A stretch of DNA of 64,000 bases, taken from contig CAUUCL010000004.1 in NCBI GenBank assembly GCA_963543845.1, positions 1 through 64,000 of the forward strand. Direction: 5' to 3'. Positions 7,939-17,525 of the stretch are shown here, piece after piece (the stretch's first letter is position 1; every line of letters starts with the position of its first letter). Source of the stretch: CAUTNH01 sp963543845. Lineage in GTDB: Bacteria > Bacillota_I > Bacilli_A > Acholeplasmatales > Acholeplasmataceae. Both the position numbers and the translations under genes were made by a program. Under the pieces are notes generated by a model. It did no database searches and was not told the DNA's origin. It was given only the letters and a program-made list of their open reading frames with translations.

Positions 7939-9621
7939 TTATTCCTCTTCCTTATATGGTGTAAGCGATGCTAGTTCATTATAAATATTTAGTTTTTCTT
8001 TTTTATAGTTATGATTAAATCTAGAAAATACTTCTTGAGCTTTAGTAATAAGTTTATCGGCTTTTTCAGTATCATTAATTCTTAAATCATATTTTTTAAT
8101 TATATATACTTCTAAGGAATTATTACAAAGATAATGGTAGTCGTCAGAATATTTCCATGCTATTGGTTCATTCTTAGTACCAATTCCATTAATAACCCTA
8201 AATAATCTTTCGTATGTGATATTTAAACCAATATTATTTTCATTATTGGTAACTAATATAAATTTTCTAGTCCCTTCATCTTTTTGATTTAGTTCCATAA
8301 CTGCTTGTCCAGTTGTACCAGAACCCGCAAAGAAATCTAAAATAGTTATGTTCTTTTTAGGATGAATATTTATTAAATACTTAATTAGTTCAACGGGTTT
8401 TGGAAAAGCAAAAATATTTTTATCACCTAAAATTTTTTTTATTTCATCTCCACCATTAGATGAATATATTTCATCAATAATATTCTCATAATCCTGTCCT
8501 GCAAGTTCATTTATTATTTGTTTTGAATGGGGATCAAATGTTACTTTTGAGTATTGTTTTCTATACGCAACCCAATCACCATCGCTATTTTTTTTACACT
8601 CAATAAAACCTAATTTATCCCCTTCTAAATAAGCCTCATAACCCCAAGTATAACACCCTGATTCTTTCTTTTCTTTATTAACATGCAAAGAAAATAATTC
8701 TCCATTAGGCGCTTTAATTTTATAATCAAGAGATTTTATGTATTGAAATGATCCAGAAGAAGAAGGGCGATATAAATAAGTATTTTTATAGTATCCTCGT
8801 TCATTAAAATATTCATCTTTATTAATATATCCTAATTTTTTTAAAGTTTTTTCATTATGAATAAGATAGTTAATTTTAACTTTTTTATGGTCTCTTGCAT
8901 ATACTAAAATATATTCAGTATTTCTAACAATTCCATAATCAAGCGTAGTATTGCCACCAGGACCACGTTTTTTAATCCAGTTTAAGTTGGCAATAAAATT
9001 TTCTTCACCAAAGATTTCATCACATAATACTTTAAGATATGCTTGTTCATTATCATCAATTGAAATAAATATTAATCCATCATCATTTAATAAATCTCTT
9101 GCAAGTTTTAATCTTTCATTCATCATATTAAGCCACCCATCACGGGTAAATTTATCACGATAAATAAACTTAGATGAATCTACGCTATCTTTATAATCAT
9201 TGCCTTCTTCTTTAGTCTTTTCTGTATTATAGGGTGGATCAATATATATTAAATCAATACCCCCCCCCCCGATATTTTGGGGGTTATTTGATACTAAGAG
9301 ATTTTTCAGTGCATCATAATTTTCACCAATAATTAGTTTATGTACCTCAGGGTTTAATTCGTTACTAGTTATTCTTAATTTTTCATCTTCTTCAATAATT
9401 GCTACCGCTTCATGATTTATTTCAGGTGCTATATCAAATACGAAACCCGTTTTAATCCTATGAATCAATAAATTATAAACAGAATCAATATCAGCATCAT
9501 CCACTTTTTCTAATATTTTTCTAGCCAATTTTTTTTGTTCTTTATTAAAAACAGTATCTTTAATTTCTTCGATCTTTTTTAAATAATCATTTAATTTAAT
9601 ATTTTCTTTTTCATTGTTCAT
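7939..9621 (-). CDS. mod: Type III DNA methyltransferase, Mod subunit, phase-variable
   Basis: The 560-aa N6-adenine methyltransferase has motif IV DPPY at residues 128-131 and, much later, motif I FAGSGTT, the beta-class order expected for Mod proteins; the region between would hold target recognition. The start at 9621 is chosen because AAGGG lies 7 bases upstream; an in-frame ATG at 9636 has no such site. Codons 118-121 (9259-9270) are a Gly4 run encoded by eleven G, seven codons before the catalytic motif. With 10 or 12 G the frame stops within a few codons (TAA or TGA), leaving about 120 residues. The sequence shown is in the ON frame. Confidence 0.92.
   Translation of the reverse strand: MNNEKENIKLNDYLKKIEEIKDTVFNKEQKKLARKILEKVDDADIDSVYNLLIHRIKTGFVFDIAPEINHEAVAIIEEDEKLRITSNELNPEVHKLIIGENYDALKNLLVSNNPQNIGGGGIDLIYIDPPYNTEKTKEEGNDYKDSVDSSKFIYRDKFTRDGWLNMMNERLKLARDLLNDDGLIFISIDDNEQAYLKVLCDEIFGEENFIANLNWIKKRGPGGNTTLDYGIVRNTEYILVYARDHKKVKINYLIHNEKTLKKLGYINKDEYFNERGYYKNTYLYRPSSSGSFQYIKSLDYKIKAPNGELFSLHVNKEKKESGCYTWGYEAYLEGDKLGFIECKKNSDGDWVAYRKQYSKVTFDPHSKQIINELAGQDYENIIDEIYSSNGGDEIKKILGDKNIFAFPKPVELIKYLINIHPKKNITILDFFAGSGTTGQAVMELNQKDEGTRKFILVTNNENNIGLNITYERLFRVINGIGTKNEPIAWKYSDDYHYLCNNSLEVYIIKKYDLRINDTEKADKLITKAQEVFSRFNHNYKKEKLNIYNELASLTPYKEEE
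9260..9270 (-). repeat. G11 homopolymer tract inside mod
   Basis: Eleven consecutive C on the plus strand (G in the gene). A CCCCC run at 9279-9283 (minus strand), 8 bases upstream, could pair with part of the tract and aid slippage. Confidence 0.95.
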
Positions 9622-9746
9622 AATAGCACCCTTCATTTTATGTATTCATTAACATATATTATAATAAAAATCTATATTAAATCAATTTTAATAATTTTAT
9701 AAAAGACCTATATTAAAAAGTGTGATTATAAAAAAAACAAAAAACA

Positions 9747-9780
9747 ACACCTTAATCTTTCTTACGAAAAATTAAGGTGT
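9747..9780 (-). terminator. Terminator of the opp operon
   Basis: ACACCTTAAT (9747-9756) pairs perfectly with ATTAAGGTGT (9771-9780), followed on the minus strand by a T-rich tract. The stem resembles the terminator after asnS. Confidence 0.8.
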
Positions 9781-9800
9781 ATTGTTATCATAACAATTTA

Positions 9801-12335
9801 TTAGTTTAAATATTTACCAACTTTTAAATTTTTCTTATTCATAAATAAAATGTTCACAAGTGTATTTAAAATTGCAAATAATAGCGCAAATAGTAGTAAA
9901 TATCCAAAGTCTTTTCCACTAAATTTATATACCATACCAAAGATATTTTTTAAATCTCCTATAACTATAAGTTGGAAAAAGTAAATAAAAAGTGGTGCAA
10001 GTATAAATGCTAATACAAATCCAGCAAGTGACATTAAAAGATTATTAAAGGCAAATCCTAGCTTAATTTCAAACTCATTTCTTCCGCCCATCCAAAATGT
10101 TGCAAATAGGTTATTTCTTTTTTTGTATCTACTTTTTGTAAGTTTAACAGATATATAAATACCAAGTACAAAAAATAATGTTCCAAATACTAAGAAAGCA
10201 ATTGATGCTTTTTGAGCGGTTTGATTTTTTAAAATCTTATTAGCACTTGCAATTATCTCAGATGTTATATAATAATCAGCATTGCTTGCTAAATCCTTTT
10301 CAAATGTAGCCTCATCCATACGCTCTAAATTAGCCATATATTCAAATGGATGCTTAACATAATTAGATATTTTCTTCATTTGATTATTAGAAAATATTAT
10401 TGAGCTATTAAGTGATTCATCAATTCTGTGATAGGTCTTTCCAGTTATATTTATATCAAGTTCTTTTTTACCATTTTTCTCTCCATATAAAACTCCAACA
10501 ACTTTATATCTTTTTTTAATAATTCCATTTGGAGTATTATTAGGAATTGTTCTAGCAGTTCTTGTTGTAATTTCTATTGTTGCATCTTTTAAAATATCCT
10601 CGCCCTTAATCTCATAAATAGTCTCTTGAATCGGATCACCTGTTGGATCACTTGGATTTTCCTTTTCGATTATTTCTCTTTTAATAGCAAGGCGGTCTTT
10701 AGCATCATTAAAGATTTGATTATAAAGTGATGCTGGTAAAATTACCTCATCATCTTCAAGATGAATCTCTTCTAATTTCTTACCCTTATACTTATCGATT
10801 GTTGCAAGATATGTTTGTTTATTTAATGTTTTTTCAATAAACCCATAAATATCTTTATAATACATTAGTTTATTTTTAATACCATTATAATCAGAGATTC
10901 TTCTTTCAACTTCTTTATCTTTTCCAGTGTATTTAAAATCTGTTATATCAGCAACACCTTCAAGATTATGAATTCCGTTTGAAAGAATTTTTTTGTAAAA
11001 GCCCTCTTTTACATAAAGGCTTTCAACAATATTTTTATCACTATCATCAATAATTCCTGATACTTTTCTAACATCATATGATGTTTCAACATTACCATTT
11101 ACTTTAAAAGTAAACTCACTATCAATAACAGTACTAGCTAAATCCTTAGGATCAGCATTTTCTTGCTTAATTTCATATAGCATCTTTAATGCAGTTTTTT
11201 TAGTTATTAAAACCTCATCAGTATTTTCAGGATATCTTCCAGCTAAAAGTTTAAATCCTGATTTATTAAAATCTTTTACCTCAACAATAGTTTTAATATC
11301 ACTAGTTAGTCGGTTTGTTTTTTTATCATCTGTGATATCTCTTTGAACAAAATATCTTTTGTAAAAAATATCACTATTTAAATTTAAATCACTTAATGGA
11401 TTTTGCATAATATTTCTATTTGCTGATAAAAAGGCATACTTATTATTAGCAGCAATTAAATTTTTTCTAAGATTTTGGCTGTTAACGCCTTTAGTTTTAT
11501 ACTGCACGCCTAAAAGCATAAATATAAGTCCAAAAATAATAAATAGAAAAATCCAGATATTATAGTTTAAATTAGTAATTGAAAGACTTGCAGATGTTTT
11601 AGATATAAAATTAAAAGATGATACTTTACTATCTTTATTTAAAAGTGGAATATTAGTATTTACTGTATCATTTTTTATAGTATTTGATGCAATCTTTTTA
11701 TCTATTATTTGAACAATTCCATCTGATGAGCTTTCAATAAGGCAATCATTTGTAAAAACTAAAACTAGTTTTTCTTTTGATATTTTTTTAATCAAGTTTA
11801 AAACATCATCAATCTCATCTTTTGTATCAAGATACTTAAGTGGGTTTTCTATAATTATAATCGGAGTATCTAAAAGAAGAGGTTTGGAAATTGCAAGTTT
11901 TTGCTGTTCACCTTTTGATAGTGCTTGTGGTTTTAAACCTAGAACACTTTCATCAAGACCAATATAATTTAAAACCTCAGCAATTTTATCCTCTTTTATT
12001 TTTCTTGTATATAAATTTAATAAATCATAATTTTCTTTTACAGTTAGCATCTCAAAGAAATTATCTTTTCTTTGAGCAAGCCCAATATTGTTAAATCTAT
12101 ATTTAGATAGTGCAAAAGGATTTTTATAATTTATCTTTTTGCCATCAAATAAAAACTCACCACTTGTAGGTTTTAAAAAACCTGCGATTAGTTTTAAAAG
12201 TGGCTGTCTATCATTAAATTTACCCTTGAAAGTAATAAGTCCTGAATTTGGTAAGTTAAAAGAAATATCATCCAAAATGATATTATCATCTTTTTTATTT
12301 TTTTCAATTAAAGTAATATTTTTAAATTCAAGCAT
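9801..12335 (-). CDS. FtsX-like permease fused to a degenerate ABC ATPase domain
   Basis: The 844-aa protein has an N-terminal ABC-like domain (1-210), a membrane segment (WIFLFIIFGLIFMLLG), a roughly 430-aa extracytoplasmic domain and three C-terminal membrane segments, the MacB/FtsX layout. Every ATPase motif is altered: the P-loop reads GKFNDRQPL with Q44 and P45 in place of Lys and Ser/Thr, the signature is LSKGE, Walker B is IIIIENP without the usual Asp-Glu, and the H-loop lacks His (FTNDC). ATP hydrolysis by this chain is therefore doubtful. The start is M at 12335, after GGGGG. It is the last gene of the opp operon, so a role with Opp or with exported peptides is an inference. Confidence 0.8.
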   Translation of the reverse strand: MLEFKNITLIEKNKKDDNIILDDISFNLPNSGLITFKGKFNDRQPLLKLIAGFLKPTSGEFLFDGKKINYKNPFALSKYRFNNIGLAQRKDNFFEMLTVKENYDLLNLYTRKIKEDKIAEVLNYIGLDESVLGLKPQALSKGEQQKLAISKPLLLDTPIIIIENPLKYLDTKDEIDDVLNLIKKISKEKLVLVFTNDCLIESSSDGIVQIIDKKIASNTIKNDTVNTNIPLLNKDSKVSSFNFISKTSASLSITNLNYNIWIFLFIIFGLIFMLLGVQYKTKGVNSQNLRKNLIAANNKYAFLSANRNIMQNPLSDLNLNSDIFYKRYFVQRDITDDKKTNRLTSDIKTIVEVKDFNKSGFKLLAGRYPENTDEVLITKKTALKMLYEIKQENADPKDLASTVIDSEFTFKVNGNVETSYDVRKVSGIIDDSDKNIVESLYVKEGFYKKILSNGIHNLEGVADITDFKYTGKDKEVERRISDYNGIKNKLMYYKDIYGFIEKTLNKQTYLATIDKYKGKKLEEIHLEDDEVILPASLYNQIFNDAKDRLAIKREIIEKENPSDPTGDPIQETIYEIKGEDILKDATIEITTRTARTIPNNTPNGIIKKRYKVVGVLYGEKNGKKELDINITGKTYHRIDESLNSSIIFSNNQMKKISNYVKHPFEYMANLERMDEATFEKDLASNADYYITSEIIASANKILKNQTAQKASIAFLVFGTLFFVLGIYISVKLTKSRYKKRNNLFATFWMGGRNEFEIKLGFAFNNLLMSLAGFVLAFILAPLFIYFFQLIVIGDLKNIFGMVYKFSGKDFGYLLLFALLFAILNTLVNILFMNKKNLKVGKYLN

Positions 12336-12336
12336 A

Positions 12337-12678
12337 TTAACCCCCAATTGCATATCTAATAATTAAATAGTAAATGCCGCTTATAACTAAAAGCCCAAGA
12401 CCTGAATAACCTAGTATTCTTTGGCTTATTTTAAAATTCTTTATTTTTTCAAAATCTATTTCTACTTTTTCACTTTCCTGCTCCATTTTTTTATTTACCT
12501 TAAGATTATGATTAGCTCTTATTAAAAATAAAATTATATATAAAAGCCCAAATGCCGCAGTTAATATTTCAAATAGATCATTTCTTTTTATACTTAATAC
12601 AAGTATCATTCCGATTAGGATCGGTATTAAATTAATGCCAAGTATAACAAGTATTATTGTAAGCTTTTTATTTTTCAT
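12337..12678 (-). CDS. Small membrane protein in the opp operon
   Basis: This 113-aa protein has three predicted membrane helices: residues 7-29, 36-54 and 92-109, with a charged loop (KKMEQESEKVEIDFEK) between the second and third. No family is recognised. It overlaps the 3' end of oppF by 11 bp and ends one base before the FtsX-like gene, so it is translated as part of the same mRNA. It may be a partner of the degenerate ABC/permease that follows. Confidence 0.7.
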   Translation of the reverse strand: MKNKKLTIILVILGINLIPILIGMILVLSIKRNDLFEILTAAFGLLYIILFLIRANHNLKVNKKMEQESEKVEIDFEKIKNFKISQRILGYSGLGLLVISGIYYLIIRYAIGG

Positions 12679-13894
12679 CTTTCAACCATTCTTTTTTTAA
12701 CTCATCTGTAGTTAAAACAAAATGTCCACTTTTTACCTCTTGCCATGAGCATTCCTCATAGTCTATTCCGCTCATATTATATACCATTCTTTTTCTTGTA
12801 TTTTTAGATTTTGGATCTGGCTGCGGGATTGCTGTTAGAAGAGATTTTGTATATGGATGAATAGGATTTTGATAAATCTCATCAGCTGCTCCAAGCTCAA
12901 CAAGATAACCATTGTGCATAACTCCGATTCGATCACTTATATATTTAATAATTGATAAATCATGAGCAATAAATAAATATGTTAGATTTTTTTCTTTTTG
13001 TAAATCACTTAATAAGTTTAAAACCTGTGCTCTAATTGATACATCAAGCGCCGATATTGGCTCATCTGCTAAAACAAGTTCTGGTTCAATTACAAGTGCT
13101 CTAGCAATTCCAATTCTTTGTCTTTGACCACCACTAAACTCATGGGGATATCTTGTTAAATGTTCTGGTAAAAGTCCAACTGAATTAAGCATATTAGAAA
13201 CTTTTTCAAGTCTATCTTTTTTATTTTTAAATAAATGAAAGTTATAAAGACCTTCAGAGATAATATAATCAACGTTTGCTCTTTCATTTAATGAAGCCGC
13301 TGGGTCTTGGAAAATCATTTGAATATTCTTTTTAACTTTCATCTCTTCAGAGTGCTTCATTGGATGTGAGATATTTTTTCCTTTAAAAAATATATTACCG
13401 CCTGATAATTTATTAATTCCTATAATCGCACGTGAGATTGTTGTCTTTCCACTACCAGACTCACCCACAAGACCAAATGTCTCACCTTTATACACTTTAA
13501 AATTTAAATGATTACATGCCTTTACAACTTTTTTACCAAGTTTAAAATGAACTGATGCATCTTCTACTTCAAGCAAAATTTCTCTACCATTTTCATCAAT
13601 TGTATTAGATGTCATTTTATAGTTATTACTTTTTATAAATATTTGTTTAAGCCAAGCTAAAAATGCCGATTTTTTAAGTCCGCTTTCTTTTAAAATTTCC
13701 TTCTCATCAGCTAAGAACTTATTTGTTCTTTCATACTTATAATTTAAATATTCATTATTTATTTTTTCTTGTCTATCTAATTTATTTTCAAAATCTGAAT
13801 ATTTTTTTATAATATCAGCCTTTTTTTGCTTTAAATCAGCTTTATACTGAGTATTAAGTTCTTTAATTTTTATTTTGGCACTTTTTTTATCCAT
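12668..13894 (-). CDS. oppF: Oligopeptide ABC transporter ATPase OppF
   Basis: The 408-aa ATPase has Walker A GESGSGKTT, signature FSGGQRQRIGIARAL, Walker B LVLADEPISALD and the OppF/DppF C-terminal region (PIHPYTKSLL). It energises peptide import with OppD. An additional N-terminal stretch of about 100 residues, highly charged and probably coiled coil (KADLKQKKADIIKKY), precedes the ATPase domain and is absent from typical OppF of about 310-330 aa. The gene starts directly after the oppD stop, and its 3' end overlaps the next gene by 11 bp. Confidence 0.92.
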   Translation of the reverse strand: MDKKSAKIKIKELNTQYKADLKQKKADIIKKYSDFENKLDRQEKINNEYLNYKYERTNKFLADEKEILKESGLKKSAFLAWLKQIFIKSNNYKMTSNTIDENGREILLEVEDASVHFKLGKKVVKACNHLNFKVYKGETFGLVGESGSGKTTISRAIIGINKLSGGNIFFKGKNISHPMKHSEEMKVKKNIQMIFQDPAASLNERANVDYIISEGLYNFHLFKNKKDRLEKVSNMLNSVGLLPEHLTRYPHEFSGGQRQRIGIARALVIEPELVLADEPISALDVSIRAQVLNLLSDLQKEKNLTYLFIAHDLSIIKYISDRIGVMHNGYLVELGAADEIYQNPIHPYTKSLLTAIPQPDPKSKNTRKRMVYNMSGIDYEECSWQEVKSGHFVLTTDELKKEWLKDEK

Positions 13895-15007
13895 TTACTT
13901 TTTTTCTCCCGAATAAACTTTAGCTACCCTTTCAGAAATTTCTGAAATTATTTTAGGTCTTTCAGCTTTTGGCGCTCTTTCATCAAGTAGCCATGTTGCT
14001 GCATAGTGTGTATCTGATACTTTAATTAAAGGTGGCTCTTTTACATAATCAATTGCCATTGCAAATTTATTTCTAGGTGCAAAAGCATCGCCTTTAATCT
14101 CATCAAATAAACTTGGTGGTGTTCCTGGAATTGAATATAGCTTTTCACCTTTTTGTCCAAGTTGCGGAAGAGATGATAATAAGCTCCATGTATAAGGATG
14201 TCTTGGGTCATAGAATATATCATTTACGCTTCCATACTCAACAATCTTACCAGCATACATAACCGCAACTCTATCAGCAATTTCTGCAACTACCGCAAGG
14301 TCATGGGTAATAAATATAACTGTAAATCCAAATTCTTCCTTTAACTCTTCAATAAGTTTTAATATTTGTGCTTGAATTGTAACATCAAGAGCTGTTGTTG
14401 GCTCATCACATATTAAAATATCAGGAGCCGATGCAAGAGCAATCGCAATTACAACACGTTGTCTCATTCCACCAGAGTATTGGAAAGGATAATCATCATA
14501 TCTTTTTTCAGCATTAGGAATTCCGACTCTTTTTAAAAGTCTTATTGCCTCTGCTTTAGCCTCAACTTTGTTAAACCCTCTATGAAGTCTAATTGTCTCA
14601 GATATTTGAGATCCAATTTTTCTAAGAGGATTAAGTGATGTTAATGGGTCTTGGAAAACAATTGATATTTTCTTACCTCTAATTTGATACCAATCCTTAG
14701 GATTTTTAATTTTAGCAAGATTTACATTTGAGTAAAAAATATCACCGTTATCAATTATTTGGTTTTTATCAGCTAAGCCAATTAAGCATTTTGTTAGAAC
14801 CGACTTTCCACTACCTGATTCTCCAACAATTGCTAGAATTTCTCCTTTTTTAATATCAAGTGATACATTTCTGATTGCTGTTAGAATTTTATTGCGCACT
14901 GAAAATTTTACAACTAGATTTTTAATAGAAACTAGTGTATCACCTTTTTTTATATGCTCTGTATCAGCAACTATTAACTTTGGATCTAATATTTTATTTA
15001 TTTTCAT
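13895..15007 (-). CDS. oppD: Oligopeptide ABC transporter ATPase OppD
   Basis: The 370-aa ATPase has Walker A GESGSGKSV, signature YSGGMRQRVVIAIAL, Walker B LICDEPTTALD and H-loop ITHDLAVVAEIADRVAVMYAG, with the OppD tail (DPRHPYTWSLL). It pairs with OppF to power the OppBC channel. The conserved C-terminal cysteines that form a Fe-S site in some OppD/DppD proteins are not seen. It begins 7 bases after oppC and abuts oppF. Confidence 0.93.
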   Translation of the reverse strand: MKINKILDPKLIVADTEHIKKGDTLVSIKNLVVKFSVRNKILTAIRNVSLDIKKGEILAIVGESGSGKSVLTKCLIGLADKNQIIDNGDIFYSNVNLAKIKNPKDWYQIRGKKISIVFQDPLTSLNPLRKIGSQISETIRLHRGFNKVEAKAEAIRLLKRVGIPNAEKRYDDYPFQYSGGMRQRVVIAIALASAPDILICDEPTTALDVTIQAQILKLIEELKEEFGFTVIFITHDLAVVAEIADRVAVMYAGKIVEYGSVNDIFYDPRHPYTWSLLSSLPQLGQKGEKLYSIPGTPPSLFDEIKGDAFAPRNKFAMAIDYVKEPPLIKVSDTHYAATWLLDERAPKAERPKIISEISERVAKVYSGEKK

Positions 15008-15014
15008 ATACTAC

Positions 15015-15971
15015 CTATCTATGTGTTTTTGGATCTAGTGCATCTGAAAGTGCAATACCAATTAAAAAGAATGTAAAAATAATAAATGCAAGCAATAATC
15101 CTGGCGCAATTAGTGGAAGTGGATATTGCAGAAAATCTCTTCTTCCAAGATCAAGCAGTGCTCCAAGAGATACTGAATTACTTGGAAGACCAAGACCAAA
15201 GTATGAAAGTGATACCTCAGATGAAATCATACTTGGAATAAGAGTCATTGAGCTTGTTACAATTACTGCCATAAGATATGGTAGTAAGTTTTTAGTCATA
15301 ATTCTTCTTGCAGGTGTTCCTAAAGTTTTTGATGCAATATTATATTCACGGTCATTTATAATCATAGTTTGGTTTCTGACAAACCTTGCAATACCAAGCC
15401 AGCCTGTTAATGTAAGTGTTAATATAAGTCTTATCTCAATTGGAAGACCTGGAGCTGATTGAACAAATATTGTCGAAAGAAGCATATATAAAAGAATTCC
15501 AGGAATATTAGAAATCAAATTATATAGCTCAATAAATAGCCAATCAATCTTTTTGAAAAATCCCCAAACAAGTCCTAAAAGAACACCAATTAAAAGATTG
15601 ATAATTGCAGAAACTGCTGCAAGCCATAAAGAATATCCAGCTGCTTTCCAAGTAGAAAAGAATAAATCTCTTCCAATTCTATCAGTTCCCCAAATATGCG
15701 CTCTGCTCATTGGCGCATTTACATTTGTAATATCATCAGTGTAAGCTCCTGCAGGCGCAACTTGTGGAATTATTATAATTCCTAGAATAAGTATAATTAA
15801 ACTAATAAGTCCAATAATAGCAGCTGGTTTTTTAATAAAGCTTTTAAAAACTGCTTTTAAATAAGAATAAGGTTCTTTTGTAAGATGTTCTGACTTGCTT
15901 TCATCAAGTTCAACAAATTTAAAAAGTTCATTCTCGTTAATTATTTCATTATCTACTTTAATATTTTCCAT
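15015..15971 (-). CDS. oppC: Oligopeptide ABC transporter permease OppC
   Basis: The 318-aa permease has an N-terminal cytoplasmic segment, a first membrane helix (AAIIGLISLIILILGIIII), the conserved HIWGTDRIGRDLF motif of OppC/DppC and a BPD_transp_1 domain with five further helices. The coupling-helix region ASKTLGTPARRIMTKNLLP contacts the ATPases. It forms the channel with OppB. Its ATG is 2 bases after the oppB stop, with GAGAGG upstream. Confidence 0.93.
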   Translation of the reverse strand: MENIKVDNEIINENELFKFVELDESKSEHLTKEPYSYLKAVFKSFIKKPAAIIGLISLIILILGIIIIPQVAPAGAYTDDITNVNAPMSRAHIWGTDRIGRDLFFSTWKAAGYSLWLAAVSAIINLLIGVLLGLVWGFFKKIDWLFIELYNLISNIPGILLYMLLSTIFVQSAPGLPIEIRLILTLTLTGWLGIARFVRNQTMIINDREYNIASKTLGTPARRIMTKNLLPYLMAVIVTSSMTLIPSMISSEVSLSYFGLGLPSNSVSLGALLDLGRRDFLQYPLPLIAPGLLLAFIIFTFFLIGIALSDALDPKTHR

Positions 15972-15973
15972 AA

Positions 15974-17449
15974 TTAACCTCTCTTTCCAGCAAGCTTAAT
16001 TCTTGGGTCATATAAAACTGTCGCAACATCTCCAAGTAAAAAAGATAACATACCAAGAGCTGAGTAAACAGTAGTAAGACCTAAGATAACATCAATATCA
16101 GGAACCACACCGTTTAATGCTTTAATTAAAATAGAACCTGTTCCTGGAATTGCCCAAATATGTTCAATAAAATAAGAACCAACAATTGCAAGAATAAATG
16201 ATGCAGGGATATTTCTAATAAGTGGTATTATCGCATTTTTTAAAACGTGTGTATACATAATCTTATTTTCAGATAATCCCTTTGCTCTTGCAAATTTAAC
16301 ATAATCACTATTTAACTCATCAACCATATATCTTCTAACCCAGATTGACACTCCAGGAATGGATAAGAAAACTACAGTGAAAATTGGCGGAAAGAGCGTT
16401 CTAATTTTGCCCTGTTCATAAGCAAATCCAAAATCTAATTTTTTAAATATTCCATTTGGAGATCCAAATACTTTATTCATTATTAGATAAAATACAAGTG
16501 CTGGGATTGCGTAGTTTAATACAATAAATGCATTACCAATTTTATCAACTATTCCACCTGGTTTTTTACTCATCGCAATTCCAAGCGGATATCCTATTAT
16601 ATAAGTTAGTATAAGTGTGGCAATTGAAATACCAAAAGATATTCCCATACGCTCTTTTAAAAGAACACCTACATACTCAGAATAAATACGTGATTTACCA
16701 AGATAAATAAGACCTGTCCAGTATTCAATAGGATTTTTATATTCAGTATCCCATGCAACAGGTATTTTCTTAGGTATTGGAAGTAGATAATATAAATATT
16801 TAAAAATAGATTCTATAATACTAATTTTCTTACCATCAATTGTAACTCTTCCTGCTTTATAAAGTTCTACTATTTTATACCTTTCAGCAAGATCTAATCC
16901 TCCTTGAGCTTTAAGTTTAACATAAACTCCACCATCAAAGAATTTATTCTCAGGAATAAATCTTACTAAAATTGTAACAAAAGTAATAATTAAAATAAGT
17001 GTTAAAAGTGATAATCCTAATCTTTTTAAAATATACAAAAATGTAGGTCTTCTAAAAGTATTACCTATACTTTTAAGATAACCTTTAAACTTAACAGAAA
17101 AAGAATTATTTTTTATATCATCCATATTAGGATTTTCTAAAAAATTGTTATATTCTTCCTTAGCCTTTAAAAATTCATTATCATATGATGCGATTATTTC
17201 TTCCTTAGCCTTTAAAAATGAATTCTCATTTTCAGCAATTTGGCTATTCTTAGTTTCTTCATCAATTGAACCAAAGCCAAATCTATCTAGAATTTTATTT
17301 AATCCATCTTTAGATTTTCCAGATGCAAGAGCTATCTCATATTGCATCCTTTCATTAATTTCTTTTTCTTTTTCTCTTAACTTTTTTTCGGCTATTTTTT
17401 TAATTTTTTTAGGATTTATCAAAATACCATCTTTATCTAAATTGCTCAT
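15974..17449 (-). CDS. oppB: Oligopeptide ABC transporter permease OppB with N-terminal extension
   Basis: The 491-aa protein contains a normal OppB permease (first helix LGLSLLTLILIITFVTILV; coupling region FARAKGLSENKIMYTHVLKNA; end DVATVLYDPRIKL). About 140 extra residues precede the first membrane helix: they are charged, largely helical and hold a duplicated FLKAKEE module, matching a DNA repeat (CTTCCTTAGCC at 17155 and 17209 region). Typical OppB is about 310 aa. The insert between helix 1 and the next helices is also long. A hairpin separates it from oppA. Confidence 0.9.
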   Translation of the reverse strand: MSNLDKDGILINPKKIKKIAEKKLREKEKEINERMQYEIALASGKSKDGLNKILDRFGFGSIDEETKNSQIAENENSFLKAKEEIIASYDNEFLKAKEEYNNFLENPNMDDIKNNSFSVKFKGYLKSIGNTFRRPTFLYILKRLGLSLLTLILIITFVTILVRFIPENKFFDGGVYVKLKAQGGLDLAERYKIVELYKAGRVTIDGKKISIIESIFKYLYYLLPIPKKIPVAWDTEYKNPIEYWTGLIYLGKSRIYSEYVGVLLKERMGISFGISIATLILTYIIGYPLGIAMSKKPGGIVDKIGNAFIVLNYAIPALVFYLIMNKVFGSPNGIFKKLDFGFAYEQGKIRTLFPPIFTVVFLSIPGVSIWVRRYMVDELNSDYVKFARAKGLSENKIMYTHVLKNAIIPLIRNIPASFILAIVGSYFIEHIWAIPGTGSILIKALNGVVPDIDVILGLTTVYSALGMLSFLLGDVATVLYDPRIKLAGKRG

Positions 17450-17480
17450 GCTACCCCGTTTTCTAAAAACATAAATAACA

Positions 17481-17510
17481 ATTTAGACAGGCTTCATTGC
17501 CTGCCTAAAT
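17481..17510 (-). other. oppA-oppB intercistronic hairpin
   Basis: ATTTAGACAGGC (17481-17492) pairs with GCCTGCCTAAAT (17499-17510) with one G-U pair. No strong T-run follows on the minus strand, so it more likely stabilises the oppA mRNA or partly terminates, raising binding protein over channel levels, as is common for such operons (inference). Confidence 0.65.
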
Positions 17511-17525
17511 TGAATTTATACCTTT

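Noticed and set aside
9260..9270. poly-C tract as a plus-strand element
   Set aside because: It is fully explained by coding of Gly118-121 in mod.
14935..15462. 175-codon plus-strand frame
   Set aside because: It is antisense to oppD/oppC, which have strong family motifs.
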